Below, piece after piece: positions 11,084-18,858 of a DNA stretch of 44,041 nucleotides. Both the position numbers and the translations under genes were made by a program. A model generated the notes under the pieces. The model worked only from the letters and a program-made list of their open reading frames with translations. It was not told where the DNA came from and searched no databases. The stretch covers positions 1-44,041 of the forward strand of contig NKIO01000025.1 of the NCBI GenBank assembly GCA_002255935.1, written 5' to 3'. Source of the DNA: Comamonadaceae bacterium PBBC2. Lineage in GTDB: Bacteria > Pseudomonadota > Gammaproteobacteria > Burkholderiales > Burkholderiaceae_C. How positions within the stretch are numbered: the stretch's first letter is position 1; each line of letters begins with the position of its first letter.

Positions 11084-11959
11084 ATGTCCGTCAATTCGCG
11101 CATCCCGCCCATTCAATGTCTGCTGACGTTTGAAGCCCTGGCGCGTTTGCGCAGCGTGACCCAGGCGGCCGAAGAGCTGTGCGTCACACCCAGCGCGGTG
11201 AGCCACCGCGTCAAGCAGCTCGAACAGATCATCGGCACCAAGCTCTTTGGCCGTGCGGACTTTTCGCTCACGACAGAGGGCATCGAATACCTGGCCCATG
11301 TGCGCGAGGGTCTGGTGTCTTTGCAGCGCTTTCCCTCGGCCAACGCCCCATCGGGTCGCCGCAAACTACGCTTGGCGGTGACACCTACTTTTGCCCGCTC
11401 GGTGCTGATGCCCCGCCTGAAGCACTTTCTGGATGCTTACCCCGAGATCGACATCACTCTGCAGGTCAGCATCCCCTTGCTGGATGTGGTGGCCGAAGAC
11501 GCCGACCTGACGGTGCGTTTTGGCACCGGACGGTATTCGGATGTGGAACACGTGTGCCTGGCCAAGGACGAAGTGACGCCCCTGGCCTCGCCCGCCTGGT
11601 TGCGCGAGAACGGCCCCTTCACCAGCGTGGAAGACCTGCAAAACCAGCCGCTGCTGCGCAGCCCGCTGGAGCCCTGGCGTACCTGGTTTGCCGCCCACGA
11701 GCTGGACTGGCCAGAGCCGACCGAAGGCTCCTCGTTCAACGACATCGGCCTGATGTGCGACGCCGCCGCCCAAGGCCTGGGCATCGGCCTGATCCGCACC
11801 AAGCTGGGCGCCCCCTGGCTAGAAAGTGGCCAGTTGGTGCGCCTGTTTGACCGCAGCGTGCCCAGCCCGCATGCCCATTACCTGTGCTGGCGCACCGGCA
11901 CCATGGAGCGCTGGGAATGCGCTACTTTTGCCGACTGGCTCAAAAGCGCACTGGCCTGA
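11084..11959 (+). CDS. LysR-family regulator, GcvA-like
   Basis: Transcription factor of 291 residues. The N-terminal winged HTH spans about residues 6-65 (LLTFEALARLRSVTQAAEEL, VTPSAVSHRVKQLEQ, GTKLFGR). The substrate-binding domain follows (LRLAVTPTFARSVLMPRLKHF, VVAEDADLTVRFGTG). The NSRIPPIQCLLTFEALARL start and the ADLTVRFG segment are typical of the GcvA subgroup. The ATG at 11084 is preferred because it puts the HTH at the usual distance; a longer reading overlapping purU has no support. Its target is unknown. Adjacency to purU suggests one-carbon or glycine metabolism. Confidence 0.9.
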   Translation: MSVNSRIPPIQCLLTFEALARLRSVTQAAEELCVTPSAVSHRVKQLEQIIGTKLFGRADFSLTTEGIEYLAHVREGLVSLQRFPSANAPSGRRKLRLAVTPTFARSVLMPRLKHFLDAYPEIDITLQVSIPLLDVVAEDADLTVRFGTGRYSDVEHVCLAKDEVTPLASPAWLRENGPFTSVEDLQNQPLLRSPLEPWRTWFAAHELDWPEPTEGSSFNDIGLMCDAAAQGLGIGLIRTKLGAPWLESGQLVRLFDRSVPSPHAHYLCWRTGTMERWECATFADWLKSALA

Positions 11960-12009
11960 AGGCCCTCCCATCTGGACAAGGTGGGCGCGCCAATTTGCAG
12001 GACGATTCG

Positions 12010-12390
12010 GGGCTTGTGGTGTGCGAGTGATCGCCGAACAAGTTCAGCTCCTACAAAGCCCGCCACTTCCCTCGCGCTGAGCCATCTTTCTGTGGAAGCT
12101 CAACTTGTTGGGCGATGGGGGAGTTTGCGGTCCGCGAGTCATCGCCGAACAAGTTCAGCTCCTACAGACCCTGCCACCTCCCTGATGCTGAGCCATCTTC
12201 CTGTGGGAGCTCAACTTGTTGGGCGATGGGGGCGTTTGCGGTCGGCGAGTGATCGCCGAACAAGTTCAGCTCCCACAAAGCCCGCCACTCCCTAAGCACT
12301 TTGCCATCTTCCTGTGGGAGCTCAACTTGTTGGGCGATGGGGCCGTTTGCGGTCCGCAGGTCATCACCGAACCAGTTCAGCGCCCACCAG
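12010..12390. repeat. Tandem array with 111-bp period, each unit holding an inverted pair
   Basis: The core CGCCGAACAAGTTCAGCT occurs at 12032, 12143 and 12254, with a decayed copy at 12365, always 111 bases apart. Between these cores a near-inverse core, GGAGCTCAACTTGTTGGGCG-like, starts at about 12091, 12202 and 12313, again 111 apart. Each unit can therefore fold into a long cruciform or hairpin. The third unit pairs best (CTCCCACA with TGTGGGAG). The array fills the gap between the LysR and glcD genes. It lacks the GTAG head of the other REPs. Reading frames through it are artefacts of the period being a multiple of three. Confidence 0.85.
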
Positions 12391-12494
12391 AGGGTCTCCC
12401 TGGGCTAAATTCACACGGTCATCAAAGTTTCTTCAGCCCTTGGCCCTGGGCTTGGGCTTACAGTTGAAGCATCCTCTTTCAGGTCTTGCATGCC

Positions 12495-14003
12495 ATGAGT
12501 GCCAACACCCCCGCTGAAACCCACGAACTGACCGCCACCGAACGAGCCACGCGCCAACGCGCTGTGGTGCAGGCCTTGGGCCGTGTGTTGCCGGCCGACG
12601 CCATCCTCTACACCCCCGAAGACACCACGCCTTACGAGTGCGACGGCCTGACCGCCTACCGTGAGCGTCCTTTGGTGGTGGCCCTGCCCGAGACCGAAGC
12701 CCAGGTGCAAGCTGTGCTCAAGGCCTGCCACGCGCTGCAAGTGCCCGTGGTGGCCCGTGGTGCAGGCACCGGTTTGTCGGGCGGCGCCATGCCCCACAAG
12801 CTGGGCGTGACCTTGTCGATGGCCCGCTTCAACCAGATCAAAAACATCGACCCGGTCAGCCGCACCGCCGTGGTCGAATGCGGCGTACGCAACCTGGCCA
12901 TCAGCGAGGCAGCCGCGCCCTACGGCCTGTATTACGCGCCCGATCCGTCGAGCCAAATCGCCTGCACGATTGGCGGCAACGTGGCCGAAAACTCGGGCGG
13001 CGTGCACTGCCTCAAATACGGTCTGACGGTGCACAACGTGCTCAAGGTGCGCGGCTTCACCATCGAGGGTGACCCGATCGAGTTCGGCAGCGACGCGCTC
13101 GACACCTCCGGCTACGACCTGCTGGCGGTGCTGGTGGGCAGCGAAGGCATGCTGGCCGTGACGACCGAAGTCACCGTCAAGCTGGTGCCCAAGCCGCAAC
13201 TGGCCCGCTGCATCATGGCCAGCTTTGACGACGTGCGCAAAGCCGGCGACGCGGTGGCCGCCGTCATCGCGGCCGGCATCATCCCGGCGGGGCTGGAGAT
13301 GATGGACGGCCCTATGACGATTGCGGTGGAGGACTTTGTGCACGCAGGCTACGACCTGAGCGCGGCGGCGATTTTGCTGTGCGAGAGCGACGGCACGCCC
13401 GAAGAAGTCGAAGAAGAAATTGGCCGCATGAGCGAAGTGCTGCGCGGCTGTGGGGCCACCGCCATCACCGTGAGCCGCGACGAAGCCCAGCGCATGAAGT
13501 TCTGGAGCGGCCGCAAAAACGCATTCCCCGCATCGGGCCGCATCAGCCCCGACTACATGTGCATGGACTCGACCATCCCGCGCAAGCGCTTGGCCGACAT
13601 CCTGCAAGCCATCTCTGAGATGGAAAAGAAATACGCCCTGCGCTGCCTGAACGTGTTCCATGCGGGCGATGGCAACTTGCACCCGTTGATTTTGTTCGAT
13701 GCAAACGACGCCGACCAGCTGCGCCGTTGCGAACTGTTTGGCGCTGACATTCTGGAAACCAGCGTGGCCATGGGCGGCACCGTCACCGGCGAGCACGGCG
13801 TGGGCATCGAAAAAGTGAACAGCATGTGCGTGCAGTTCAGCGCCGAAGAAAACGCGCAGATGTTCGCCGTCAAACGCGCCTTTGACCCACAGGGCCTGCT
13901 CAACCCCGGCAAGGTCATCCCGACCCTGAACCGCTGTGCCGAATACGGCAAGATGCTGGTCCGGGCGGGGGCCATCAAGCATCCGGAGCTGGAACGCTTC
14001 TGA
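12495..14003 (+). CDS. glcD: FAD-linked oxidase, glycolate oxidase subunit GlcD type
   Basis: Flavin subunit of glycolate (or D-lactate) dehydrogenase, 502 residues. The PCMH-type FAD-binding domain shows VVARGAGTGLSGGAMP, DPSSQIACTIGGNVAENSGG and GSEGMLAVTTEVTVKL. The C-terminal oxidase cap carries HAGDGNLHP (about residue 388) and GGTVTGEHGVGIEK, and ends with the usual FDPQGLLNPGKV. The ATG at 12495 is preferred over an in-frame TTG at 12486. GlcD normally works with GlcE and the iron-sulfur subunit GlcF. Neither is present in this window; a REP/RAYT block follows directly. Confidence 0.88.
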   Translation: MSANTPAETHELTATERATRQRAVVQALGRVLPADAILYTPEDTTPYECDGLTAYRERPLVVALPETEAQVQAVLKACHALQVPVVARGAGTGLSGGAMPHKLGVTLSMARFNQIKNIDPVSRTAVVECGVRNLAISEAAAPYGLYYAPDPSSQIACTIGGNVAENSGGVHCLKYGLTVHNVLKVRGFTIEGDPIEFGSDALDTSGYDLLAVLVGSEGMLAVTTEVTVKLVPKPQLARCIMASFDDVRKAGDAVAAVIAAGIIPAGLEMMDGPMTIAVEDFVHAGYDLSAAAILLCESDGTPEEVEEEIGRMSEVLRGCGATAITVSRDEAQRMKFWSGRKNAFPASGRISPDYMCMDSTIPRKRLADILQAISEMEKKYALRCLNVFHAGDGNLHPLILFDANDADQLRRCELFGADILETSVAMGGTVTGEHGVGIEKVNSMCVQFSAEENAQMFAVKRAFDPQGLLNPGKVIPTLNRCAEYGKMLVRAGAIKHPELERF

Positions 14004-14018
14004 AACACTTGCCCCTCG

Positions 14019-14185
14019 GTAGGTCGGCGGCTTCAGCCCCAACAAGTGCCAGCGCATGGCACGCATCGTTGGAGCTGAAGCTCCAACCTACATGAGCGAC
14101 AACTTCAATCTTGTAGGTCGGCGGCTTTAGCCGCGACAAGCGCCAGCGCATGGCACGCAGTGTTGGCGCAGAAGCGCCAAGCTAC
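14019..14185. repeat. Two REP pairs (BIME-like) downstream of glcD
   Basis: Forward REPs start at 14019 and 14113 (GTAGGTCGGCGGCTT). Inverted REPs end at 14092 and 14185 (the latter with CTAC and a decayed stem). The two pairs share the linker CCAGCGCATGGCACGC between their arms, so the whole pair was duplicated. The block ends five bases before the transposase stop codon. Confidence 0.85.
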
Positions 14186-14189
14186 AGCA

Positions 14190-14690
14190 TCACTCTCTGA
14201 CCCCGAACAACTCGTCCGGTGCAGCACCCCAATCGGGTGGGTAAATTCCATTCTTCACATAGCGATGAAACGTGCTGTACGGCCAGTCGCGGACATGCGC
14301 AACATGACCGTGCTTGACAGGATTGAAATGGATGTAATGGGTGTGTTGCTCGACATCGCGGTCGTCGCGCAAGGCGTGCTCCCAAAACCGGTTTTGCCAC
14401 AAATGTTGAACGCCGATCCGACCGCGCAAGCGGTGCGCCACGGCTTGCTTGATCAACATCCACCGGGTTGAGAAATCGGCATCTTCTGTCGGCAAACGCC
14501 AGATGCAGTGCAGGTGGTCGGGCATCAGCACCATCGCCAGATTGTCAAAAGGCTTTTGCTCGCGGACTTGCCGCATCGCATCGCCCAGTGTCTGGATGCT
14601 CAAGGGCTCTTGAAGCCAGGGGCGCCGATCATGCGTCACCACCGTGAAAAAATAGGTCCCACCTGGCGTGTTTGCTCGACGGTACTGCAT
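14190..14690 (-). CDS. REP-associated tyrosine transposase (RAYT)
   Basis: HUH single-strand endonuclease of the Y1 transposase family that recognises and probably mobilises REP hairpins. The 166 residues include the HUH metal motif H59-L60-H61 in VLMPDHLHCIW. The catalytic tyrosine is probably Y119 in HTHYIHFNPVKHGHV. The WQNRFWEHALRDDRDVEQH segment and the N-terminal GGTYFFTVVTHDR start are both diagnostic of RAYTs. All key residues are intact, so it is probably active. It is flanked immediately on both sides by REP pairs of the GTAG family. RAYTs are usually single-copy domesticated genes rather than insertion sequences. Confidence 0.92.
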   Translation of the reverse strand: MQYRRANTPGGTYFFTVVTHDRRPWLQEPLSIQTLGDAMRQVREQKPFDNLAMVLMPDHLHCIWRLPTEDADFSTRWMLIKQAVAHRLRGRIGVQHLWQNRFWEHALRDDRDVEQHTHYIHFNPVKHGHVAHVRDWPYSTFHRYVKNGIYPPDWGAAPDELFGVRE

Positions 14691-14781
14691 GGCAGATGCC
14701 TCCCTTTTTTCAAATCATTGAGCCATGGATTTGGCGCGTGATCAAGCGTTTTTACACACGCAATGAGCGGGGCAATGCGTT

Positions 14782-14936
14782 GTTGGTCGGTGGCTTTGGC
14801 CCCGACACGTGCTCGTGCCCCGCTACGTCGGGGCTAAAGCCACCGACCTACGAGATGGCCGTTGTAGGTTGGAGCTTCAGCTCCAACACTGGTTGCCATG
14901 CGCTGGCATTTGTCGGGGCTGAAGCCACCGACCTAC
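14782..14936. repeat. Two REP pairs upstream of the RAYT gene
   Basis: REP arms lie at 14782-14806 (head decayed to GTTG), 14827-14851 (inverted), 14864-14887 (forward, GTAGGTTGGAGCTTCAGC) and 14912-14936 (inverted). The 14864 copy has the compensating change GGTTGG/CCAAC in place of GGTCGG/CCGAC, which supports selection for the hairpin. The second pair is 16 bases from the MarR palindrome. The stretch 14691-14781 holds nothing else recognisable. Confidence 0.82.
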
Positions 14937-14952
14937 AAAAAGCAAATTCAAT

Positions 14953-14985
14953 TTGGTTGCGCGCGCAACCAATTGACCCTACAAT
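14953..14985 (+). promoter_or_regulatory. MarR-type operator overlapping a sigma70 promoter
   Basis: TTGGTTGCGCGCGCAACCAA (14953-14972) is a perfect 20-bp palindrome of the kind bound by MarR dimers. Inside it TTGCGC (14957-14962) can serve as the -35 element, with TACAAT (14980-14985) as -10 at a 17-base spacing. Transcription would start near 14992, 17 bases before the MarR ATG. Binding would block RNA polymerase, giving autorepression and control of the downstream monooxygenase. Confidence 0.75.
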
Positions 14986-15008
14986 CCGGCCAAACTTTGT
15001 TTTGGCCC

Positions 15009-15491
15009 ATGAGCAAGCGCGCAACACCCACCCCCTCTGACACGGCCAGCGACGCGCTGGACCGCACGCTCACCTACCGCCTGCACCTGCTGCACAAGCT
15101 GACCGATGCGGACAGCCAAGGGGCTTACCCCGAGCACACCGGTTTGTCGCTCAGCGATGGGCGTTGCCTGGCGACCATTGGCCATTTCGAGCCTTTGTCG
15201 GTCAAGGACTTGGCGGCGCAAGCCAACTTGAACAAAGGCCAAGCCAGCCGTGCGGCGCAAGCCTTGGTGGACCAAGGCCTGGTGCGCAAGGAAGACCGGC
15301 CCGATGACGGCCGAGGCGTGGTGCTGAGCCTGACGCCGGCCGGGCGCAAGCTGTTCAAACGCACCATGCAGCTGATTGCCCAGCGCAACGACGAGATTTT
15401 TGGCTGCCTGAACGCCCGCGAACAAGCCACGCTCAGCGCCCTGTTTGACCGACTGATCGCCCACGCCCGCCCGCAGGGCCAAGCCGACTGA
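15009..15491 (+). CDS. MarR-family transcriptional regulator
   Basis: Winged-helix repressor of 160 residues. It shows the family pattern LTYRLHLLHKLTDADS, LSLSDGRCLATIGHFEPLSVKDLAAQANLNKGQASRAAQALVDQGLVRKE (recognition helix about residues 76-92), the wing with RPDDGRGVVLSLTPAGRKLF, and a C-terminal dimerisation helix. The ATG at 15009 is chosen because it follows the operator-promoter and the family fold begins soon after; the longer reading would start inside a REP. It lies 15 bases before the flavin monooxygenase and very likely regulates that operon in response to an aromatic or phenolic ligand. Confidence 0.9.
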   Translation: MSKRATPTPSDTASDALDRTLTYRLHLLHKLTDADSQGAYPEHTGLSLSDGRCLATIGHFEPLSVKDLAAQANLNKGQASRAAQALVDQGLVRKEDRPDDGRGVVLSLTPAGRKLFKRTMQLIAQRNDEIFGCLNAREQATLSALFDRLIAHARPQGQAD

Positions 15492-15506
15492 ATTTTTGGA
15501 GTCCCC

Positions 15507-17198
15507 ATGCACCAACCCGCCACCGAAGCGAGGCCTTCGATTTACTACACCTACGAAGTGTTCAAGCCCTGGCTGCCTTCGCAACACCCCGAGCAACCGC
15601 GCCACCGGGTGGCCATCGCAGGCTCTGGCCCCGCCGGCATGGTGACTGCGCTGGAGTTGGCGCGTCACGGCGTGCCCAGTGTGGTGTTGACGTCGGAGTT
15701 GCAGTTCTCACAAGGCAGCCGGGCGATTTGCTTCACGCGCCGCTCGATGGAGATCCTGCAACAAGTGGGCGTGGCCGATCGCATGACCGAAGGCGGTTTG
15801 CCCTGGCGCTTTGGCAATTCGTTTTACCGGGGCCAGCGCGTGTTCCGCATGGAGGCGCCGCACGACCCGGATGACCGCTTTTTTCCGATCATCAATGTGC
15901 AGCAGCAGTTCATGGAGGAGTACCTGCACGACGCCTGCAAGGCCAACCCGCTGATCGATTTTCGCTGGGGCAACAAGGTCAACGCCGTGGTGCAAAAAGA
16001 CGGCTTTGCCGAAGTGGAAGTGGACACGCCCGAAGGCCCTTACATCCTGGAGACCGACTGGCTGATCGCCGCCGACGGCGGACGCTCTGGCATCCGAAGC
16101 GCCATGAACTTGCAAATGGAAGGCGCGTCCTACGAAGGCTTTTTCGTGATCGCCGACATCCAAATCGACTTGCCCTTTCCGACCGAGCGGCTGGCGTACT
16201 TTGACCCCGAGTGGAACCCCGGCAATACCATCTTGATGCACCGCGAACCCAACGGCATTTGGCGTGTGGACTACCAACTGCCGCCCGGCGAAACGCCCGA
16301 AGAAGCGCTGCGCCCCGAATCGCTCAAGGCCCGCATCGATGCGCAACTGGCCATGATCGGCTTCGCCGGAACCCCCTGGAAGATGGACTGGTCGTCGGTG
16401 TATTCGGCCCGCACACTGACCCTGCCCGACTTTGTGCATGGCAGTGTGATCTTCACTGGCGATGCGGCCCACCTCTTGCCCATCTTTGGTGTGCGCGGGG
16501 CCAACACCGCCTTTCAAGATGCGCAGTCGCTGGGCTGGCACTTGGCCTATGTGGTCAAAAGCCTGGCCGGGCCCAGCTTGCTGAAAAACCACAGCACCGA
16601 ACGCGTGGGCGCGGCCCGCGAAATCATCACCGAAGCGGGCAAAAGCACACGCTTCATGGCCCCGCCCAGTGAGGGCTTTCGGCTGCTGCGCGATGCGGTG
16701 CTGTCACTCTCGCTCACGCAAGAGTTTGTGCGGCCGCTGTACCACTGGCGCACCTCACGGCCCCACGAATACACCCACTCCATGCTCAACAGCACGGACG
16801 ACGACAACGCTTTGTTCAAGGCGGGTCCCGCCCACGGCGCACCGCCGCAAAACGTGCGCCTGGGTGACGACGATTTCTTGCTCGACCACCTGGGTGGCGG
16901 CTTTGACTTGCTGTACTTCACCGATGCACCGGCTCTGCCCGCAGCGCTGATGCATGTGATCGATGCGGCCCGAAGCCAAGGCATGCCGATCCAAGTGATC
17001 GCCGTCGGCGCACCCCACGCTGTGCAAGGCGCAGACCAAACCCTGCCCGATGCCGACGGCCACTTGCGCCAGCGCTATGGCGTGCCGGGCCAGGGCGCGG
17101 CTTATTTGCTGCGACCCGACCAGCACATTTGCGCCCGCTGGCTCACGCTGGACGCCACACGCTTGCAAGCTGCCCTGTGCACCGCCTTGCCGCAATAA
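15507..17198 (+). CDS. Class A FAD-dependent aromatic monooxygenase (MhpA/TfdB-like)
   Basis: Single-component flavin hydroxylase, probably NAD(P)H-dependent, that inserts one oxygen into a phenolic or other aromatic ring. The 563 residues contain the dinucleotide motif GSGPAGMVTALELARHG (about residues 39-55), the DG motif LIAADGGRSGIR (about 187-198), and the GD flavin motif FTGDAAHLLPIFGVRGAN (about 316-333). A thioredoxin-like C-terminal domain follows from about 450. The length and domain order match the PheA/TfdB/MhpA group. GGAG precedes the ATG. The neighbours are a MarR repressor upstream and a DUF2783 gene downstream. The substrate is not decidable from sequence. Confidence 0.88.
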   Translation: MHQPATEARPSIYYTYEVFKPWLPSQHPEQPRHRVAIAGSGPAGMVTALELARHGVPSVVLTSELQFSQGSRAICFTRRSMEILQQVGVADRMTEGGLPWRFGNSFYRGQRVFRMEAPHDPDDRFFPIINVQQQFMEEYLHDACKANPLIDFRWGNKVNAVVQKDGFAEVEVDTPEGPYILETDWLIAADGGRSGIRSAMNLQMEGASYEGFFVIADIQIDLPFPTERLAYFDPEWNPGNTILMHREPNGIWRVDYQLPPGETPEEALRPESLKARIDAQLAMIGFAGTPWKMDWSSVYSARTLTLPDFVHGSVIFTGDAAHLLPIFGVRGANTAFQDAQSLGWHLAYVVKSLAGPSLLKNHSTERVGAAREIITEAGKSTRFMAPPSEGFRLLRDAVLSLSLTQEFVRPLYHWRTSRPHEYTHSMLNSTDDDNALFKAGPAHGAPPQNVRLGDDDFLLDHLGGGFDLLYFTDAPALPAALMHVIDAARSQGMPIQVIAVGAPHAVQGADQTLPDADGHLRQRYGVPGQGAAYLLRPDQHICARWLTLDATRLQAALCTALPQ

Positions 17199-17207
17199 GG
17201 AATCACC

Positions 17208-17396
17208 ATGTCAGACAAAATCCTCACCATCGACGGCCTCGAAACCGTGTACGACGCCCTGGCCACCGCCATTGACCAAGCAGGCCCCGAGAAAGCGCAA
17301 CTTTTTTTGGTCAAGCTCGCCTTGCTCAATGCCAAGGCATTGGGTGACGCCGCGCTGGTGCAGCAGCAGATCGCCACGGCCTTGCTGGATTTGTAG
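17208..17396 (+). CDS. DUF2783 small protein
   Basis: Acidic, helical cytoplasmic protein of 62 residues beginning MSDKILTIDGLETVYDALATAID, with the LFLVKLALLNAKALGD core. This is the pattern of the DUF2783 family, which often sits beside FAD-dependent aromatic monooxygenases. AAGGA lies 7-8 bases before the ATG, and only 9 bases separate it from the monooxygenase stop, so the two are co-expressed. It may be an accessory or stabilising factor, but no function is established. REP repeats begin about 45 bases after its stop. Confidence 0.82.
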   Translation: MSDKILTIDGLETVYDALATAIDQAGPEKAQLFLVKLALLNAKALGDAALVQQQIATALLDL

Positions 17397-17440
17397 GTCA
17401 GCGTGTCAGGTCGTACGCGGCGGGCAAATCACGGGGACTT

Positions 17441-17600
17441 GTCGGGGCTAAAGCCGCCGACCTACGAGGCCCTACGCAAGCCGCTGTCGGGGCTGAAGCC
17501 GCCAACCTACGGGGCCCTACGCAAGCCGCTGTCGGGGCTGAAGCCGCCGACCTACGGGGCCCTTCGCAGTCTGTAGGTCGGCACCTTCAGGTCCGACATG
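17441..17600. repeat. REP cluster with three tandem 45-bp units
   Basis: Three same-direction inverted REPs (GTCGGGGCT...ACCTAC) start at 17441, 17486 and 17531, exactly 45 bases apart, joined by CCCTACGCAAGCCGCT-type linkers. A forward REP (GTAGGTCGGCACCTTCAGG) at 17573-17600 closes the cluster. A decayed copy may lie at about 17392. The remaining bases up to the binding-protein gene at 17683 carry only its leader. Confidence 0.85.
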
Positions 17601-17682
17601 GCCGCCCCACAAGTCAACGCGTCAGCCGTGACAGCTTCAAGTGATAAATTCGGCAAATACTTTTTTGCCCACGGAGCACACC

Positions 17683-18654
17683 ATGACTTTCTTCTCGCCC
17701 ACCCGCCGTCGCCTGGTTCAGGCCCTGGCCGCTTCGAGCCTGCTGCTGGGCAGCTTGGCGCAAGCCGACACCACCATCAAGCTGATGGTGGGCTTTCCCC
17801 CTGGCGGCGGCACCGATGCCATCGCCCGTTTGCTGGCCGACAAGCTCAAAGAGCCGTTGGGTGCCAACGTGATCGTCGAGAACAAAGCCGGTGCCGGTGG
17901 CCAAATCGCCGCGCAAGCCCTGAAGGCCGCGCCTGCGGACGGCACAGTGCTCTTCCTGTCGCACGACCACACCATCTCGATCCTGCCGCAAGTGGTGAAA
18001 AACCCCGGCTTCAACCCCGCACAAGACTTCACGCCTGTGGCCGGATTTGCGACCTTTGTGAACGGCCTGGCCGTGTCGGGCGGCACGCCTGCCAAATCGT
18101 TCAACGAGTACGTGGCCTGGGTCAAAACCAAGGGCAAAGACACGGTGGGCGTGCCCGCGCCTGCCTCAGTGCCTGAATTTTTGGTCAAAGTGATCGGCGA
18201 AAAATACAAGCTCGACCTGGCGGCTGCGCCCTATCGCGGCAGCGCCCCCATGATGGCCGACATGCTGGGCAACCAGATCGCCGCTGGCGTGGCCTCGGTG
18301 CCCGACTTCATCGAAAACCACAAGGCCGGCAAAGTCCGCATGGTCGCCCTGCTGGGCAAAGACCGCCAGGCCCTCTTGCCCGATGTGCCCACCTTTGCCG
18401 AGCTGGGCTTGAGCGGTTTTGAAGACCTGCCCTACTACGGCATCTTCGCGCCCGCTGGCACGCCCAAAGCCGTGATCGACCGCACCTCGGACGCCGTGGC
18501 CAAGGTGTTGGCGCAAGCCGATGTGAAAGAGCGCCTGACCGCCATGGGCCTCACAGTGGGTCACATGACGCCTCAGCAATTGGGCAACCGCGAAAAGGCC
18601 TACACCGCCACCTGGGCCCGCATCATCAAGGCCAGCGGTTTTCAGGCGCAGTAA
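17683..18654 (+). CDS. Bug/TctC-type periplasmic solute-binding protein
   Basis: Periplasmic receptor of the tripartite tricarboxylate transporter family, 323 residues. A signal peptide is clear: basic RRR near residue 8, hydrophobic core LVQALAASSLLLGSLAQA, and cleavage after A28. Mature-protein motifs include IKLMVGFPPGGGTDAIARLLADKL, VIVENKAGAGGQIAAQAL, DFTPVAGF, PYRGSAPMMADMLGNQ and LPDVPTFAELG. CGGAG sits 6 bases before the ATG. As is usual for Bug proteins in Burkholderiales it is an orphan, with no TctA or TctB membrane partner nearby. It probably binds a carboxylate; whether it serves the upstream monooxygenase pathway is inference. Confidence 0.92.
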   Translation: MTFFSPTRRRLVQALAASSLLLGSLAQADTTIKLMVGFPPGGGTDAIARLLADKLKEPLGANVIVENKAGAGGQIAAQALKAAPADGTVLFLSHDHTISILPQVVKNPGFNPAQDFTPVAGFATFVNGLAVSGGTPAKSFNEYVAWVKTKGKDTVGVPAPASVPEFLVKVIGEKYKLDLAAAPYRGSAPMMADMLGNQIAAGVASVPDFIENHKAGKVRMVALLGKDRQALLPDVPTFAELGLSGFEDLPYYGIFAPAGTPKAVIDRTSDAVAKVLAQADVKERLTAMGLTVGHMTPQQLGNREKAYTATWARIIKASGFQAQ

Positions 18655-18677
18655 AGCGATTCGTCGGGGGACGCCTT

Positions 18678-18857
18678 GTCGGGGCTAAAGCCGCCGACCT
18701 ACGGGGACAACTGGTGATTTCTGCGGGGAACTTGTCGGGGCTGAAGCCGCCGACCTACGGAACAACGCGTAGTTTCTGCGGGGCTTCGTTGGGGCTAAAG
18801 CCGCCGACCTGCGGGAACAACTTGTCTCTTGTAGGTCGGAGCTTCAGCTCCGACATG
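18678..18857. repeat. REP cluster between the binding protein and carboxylase genes
   Basis: Three inverted REPs start at 18678, 18734 and 18788 (spacing 56 and 54). A forward REP, GTAGGTCGGAGCTTCAGC, follows at 18831-18857; its inner stem GTCGGAGCT/AGCTCCGAC is a perfect 9-bp hairpin. The arrangement of three inverted copies plus one forward copy repeats that at 17.4-17.6 kb. The cluster lies between convergent genes and ends one base before the carboxylase stop codon. Confidence 0.85.
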
Positions 18858-18858
18858 G

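Noticed and set aside
11981..12517. Open frames across the 111-bp repeats encoding a repeated peptide
   Set aside because: The period is divisible by three, so a frame stays open by arithmetic. The peptide has no protein-like features and the DNA is an inverted-repeat array.
17441..17600. Tandem 45-bp units as a CRISPR array
   Set aside because: Units are REP hairpins with near-identical linkers instead of unique spacers, and no cas genes are nearby.
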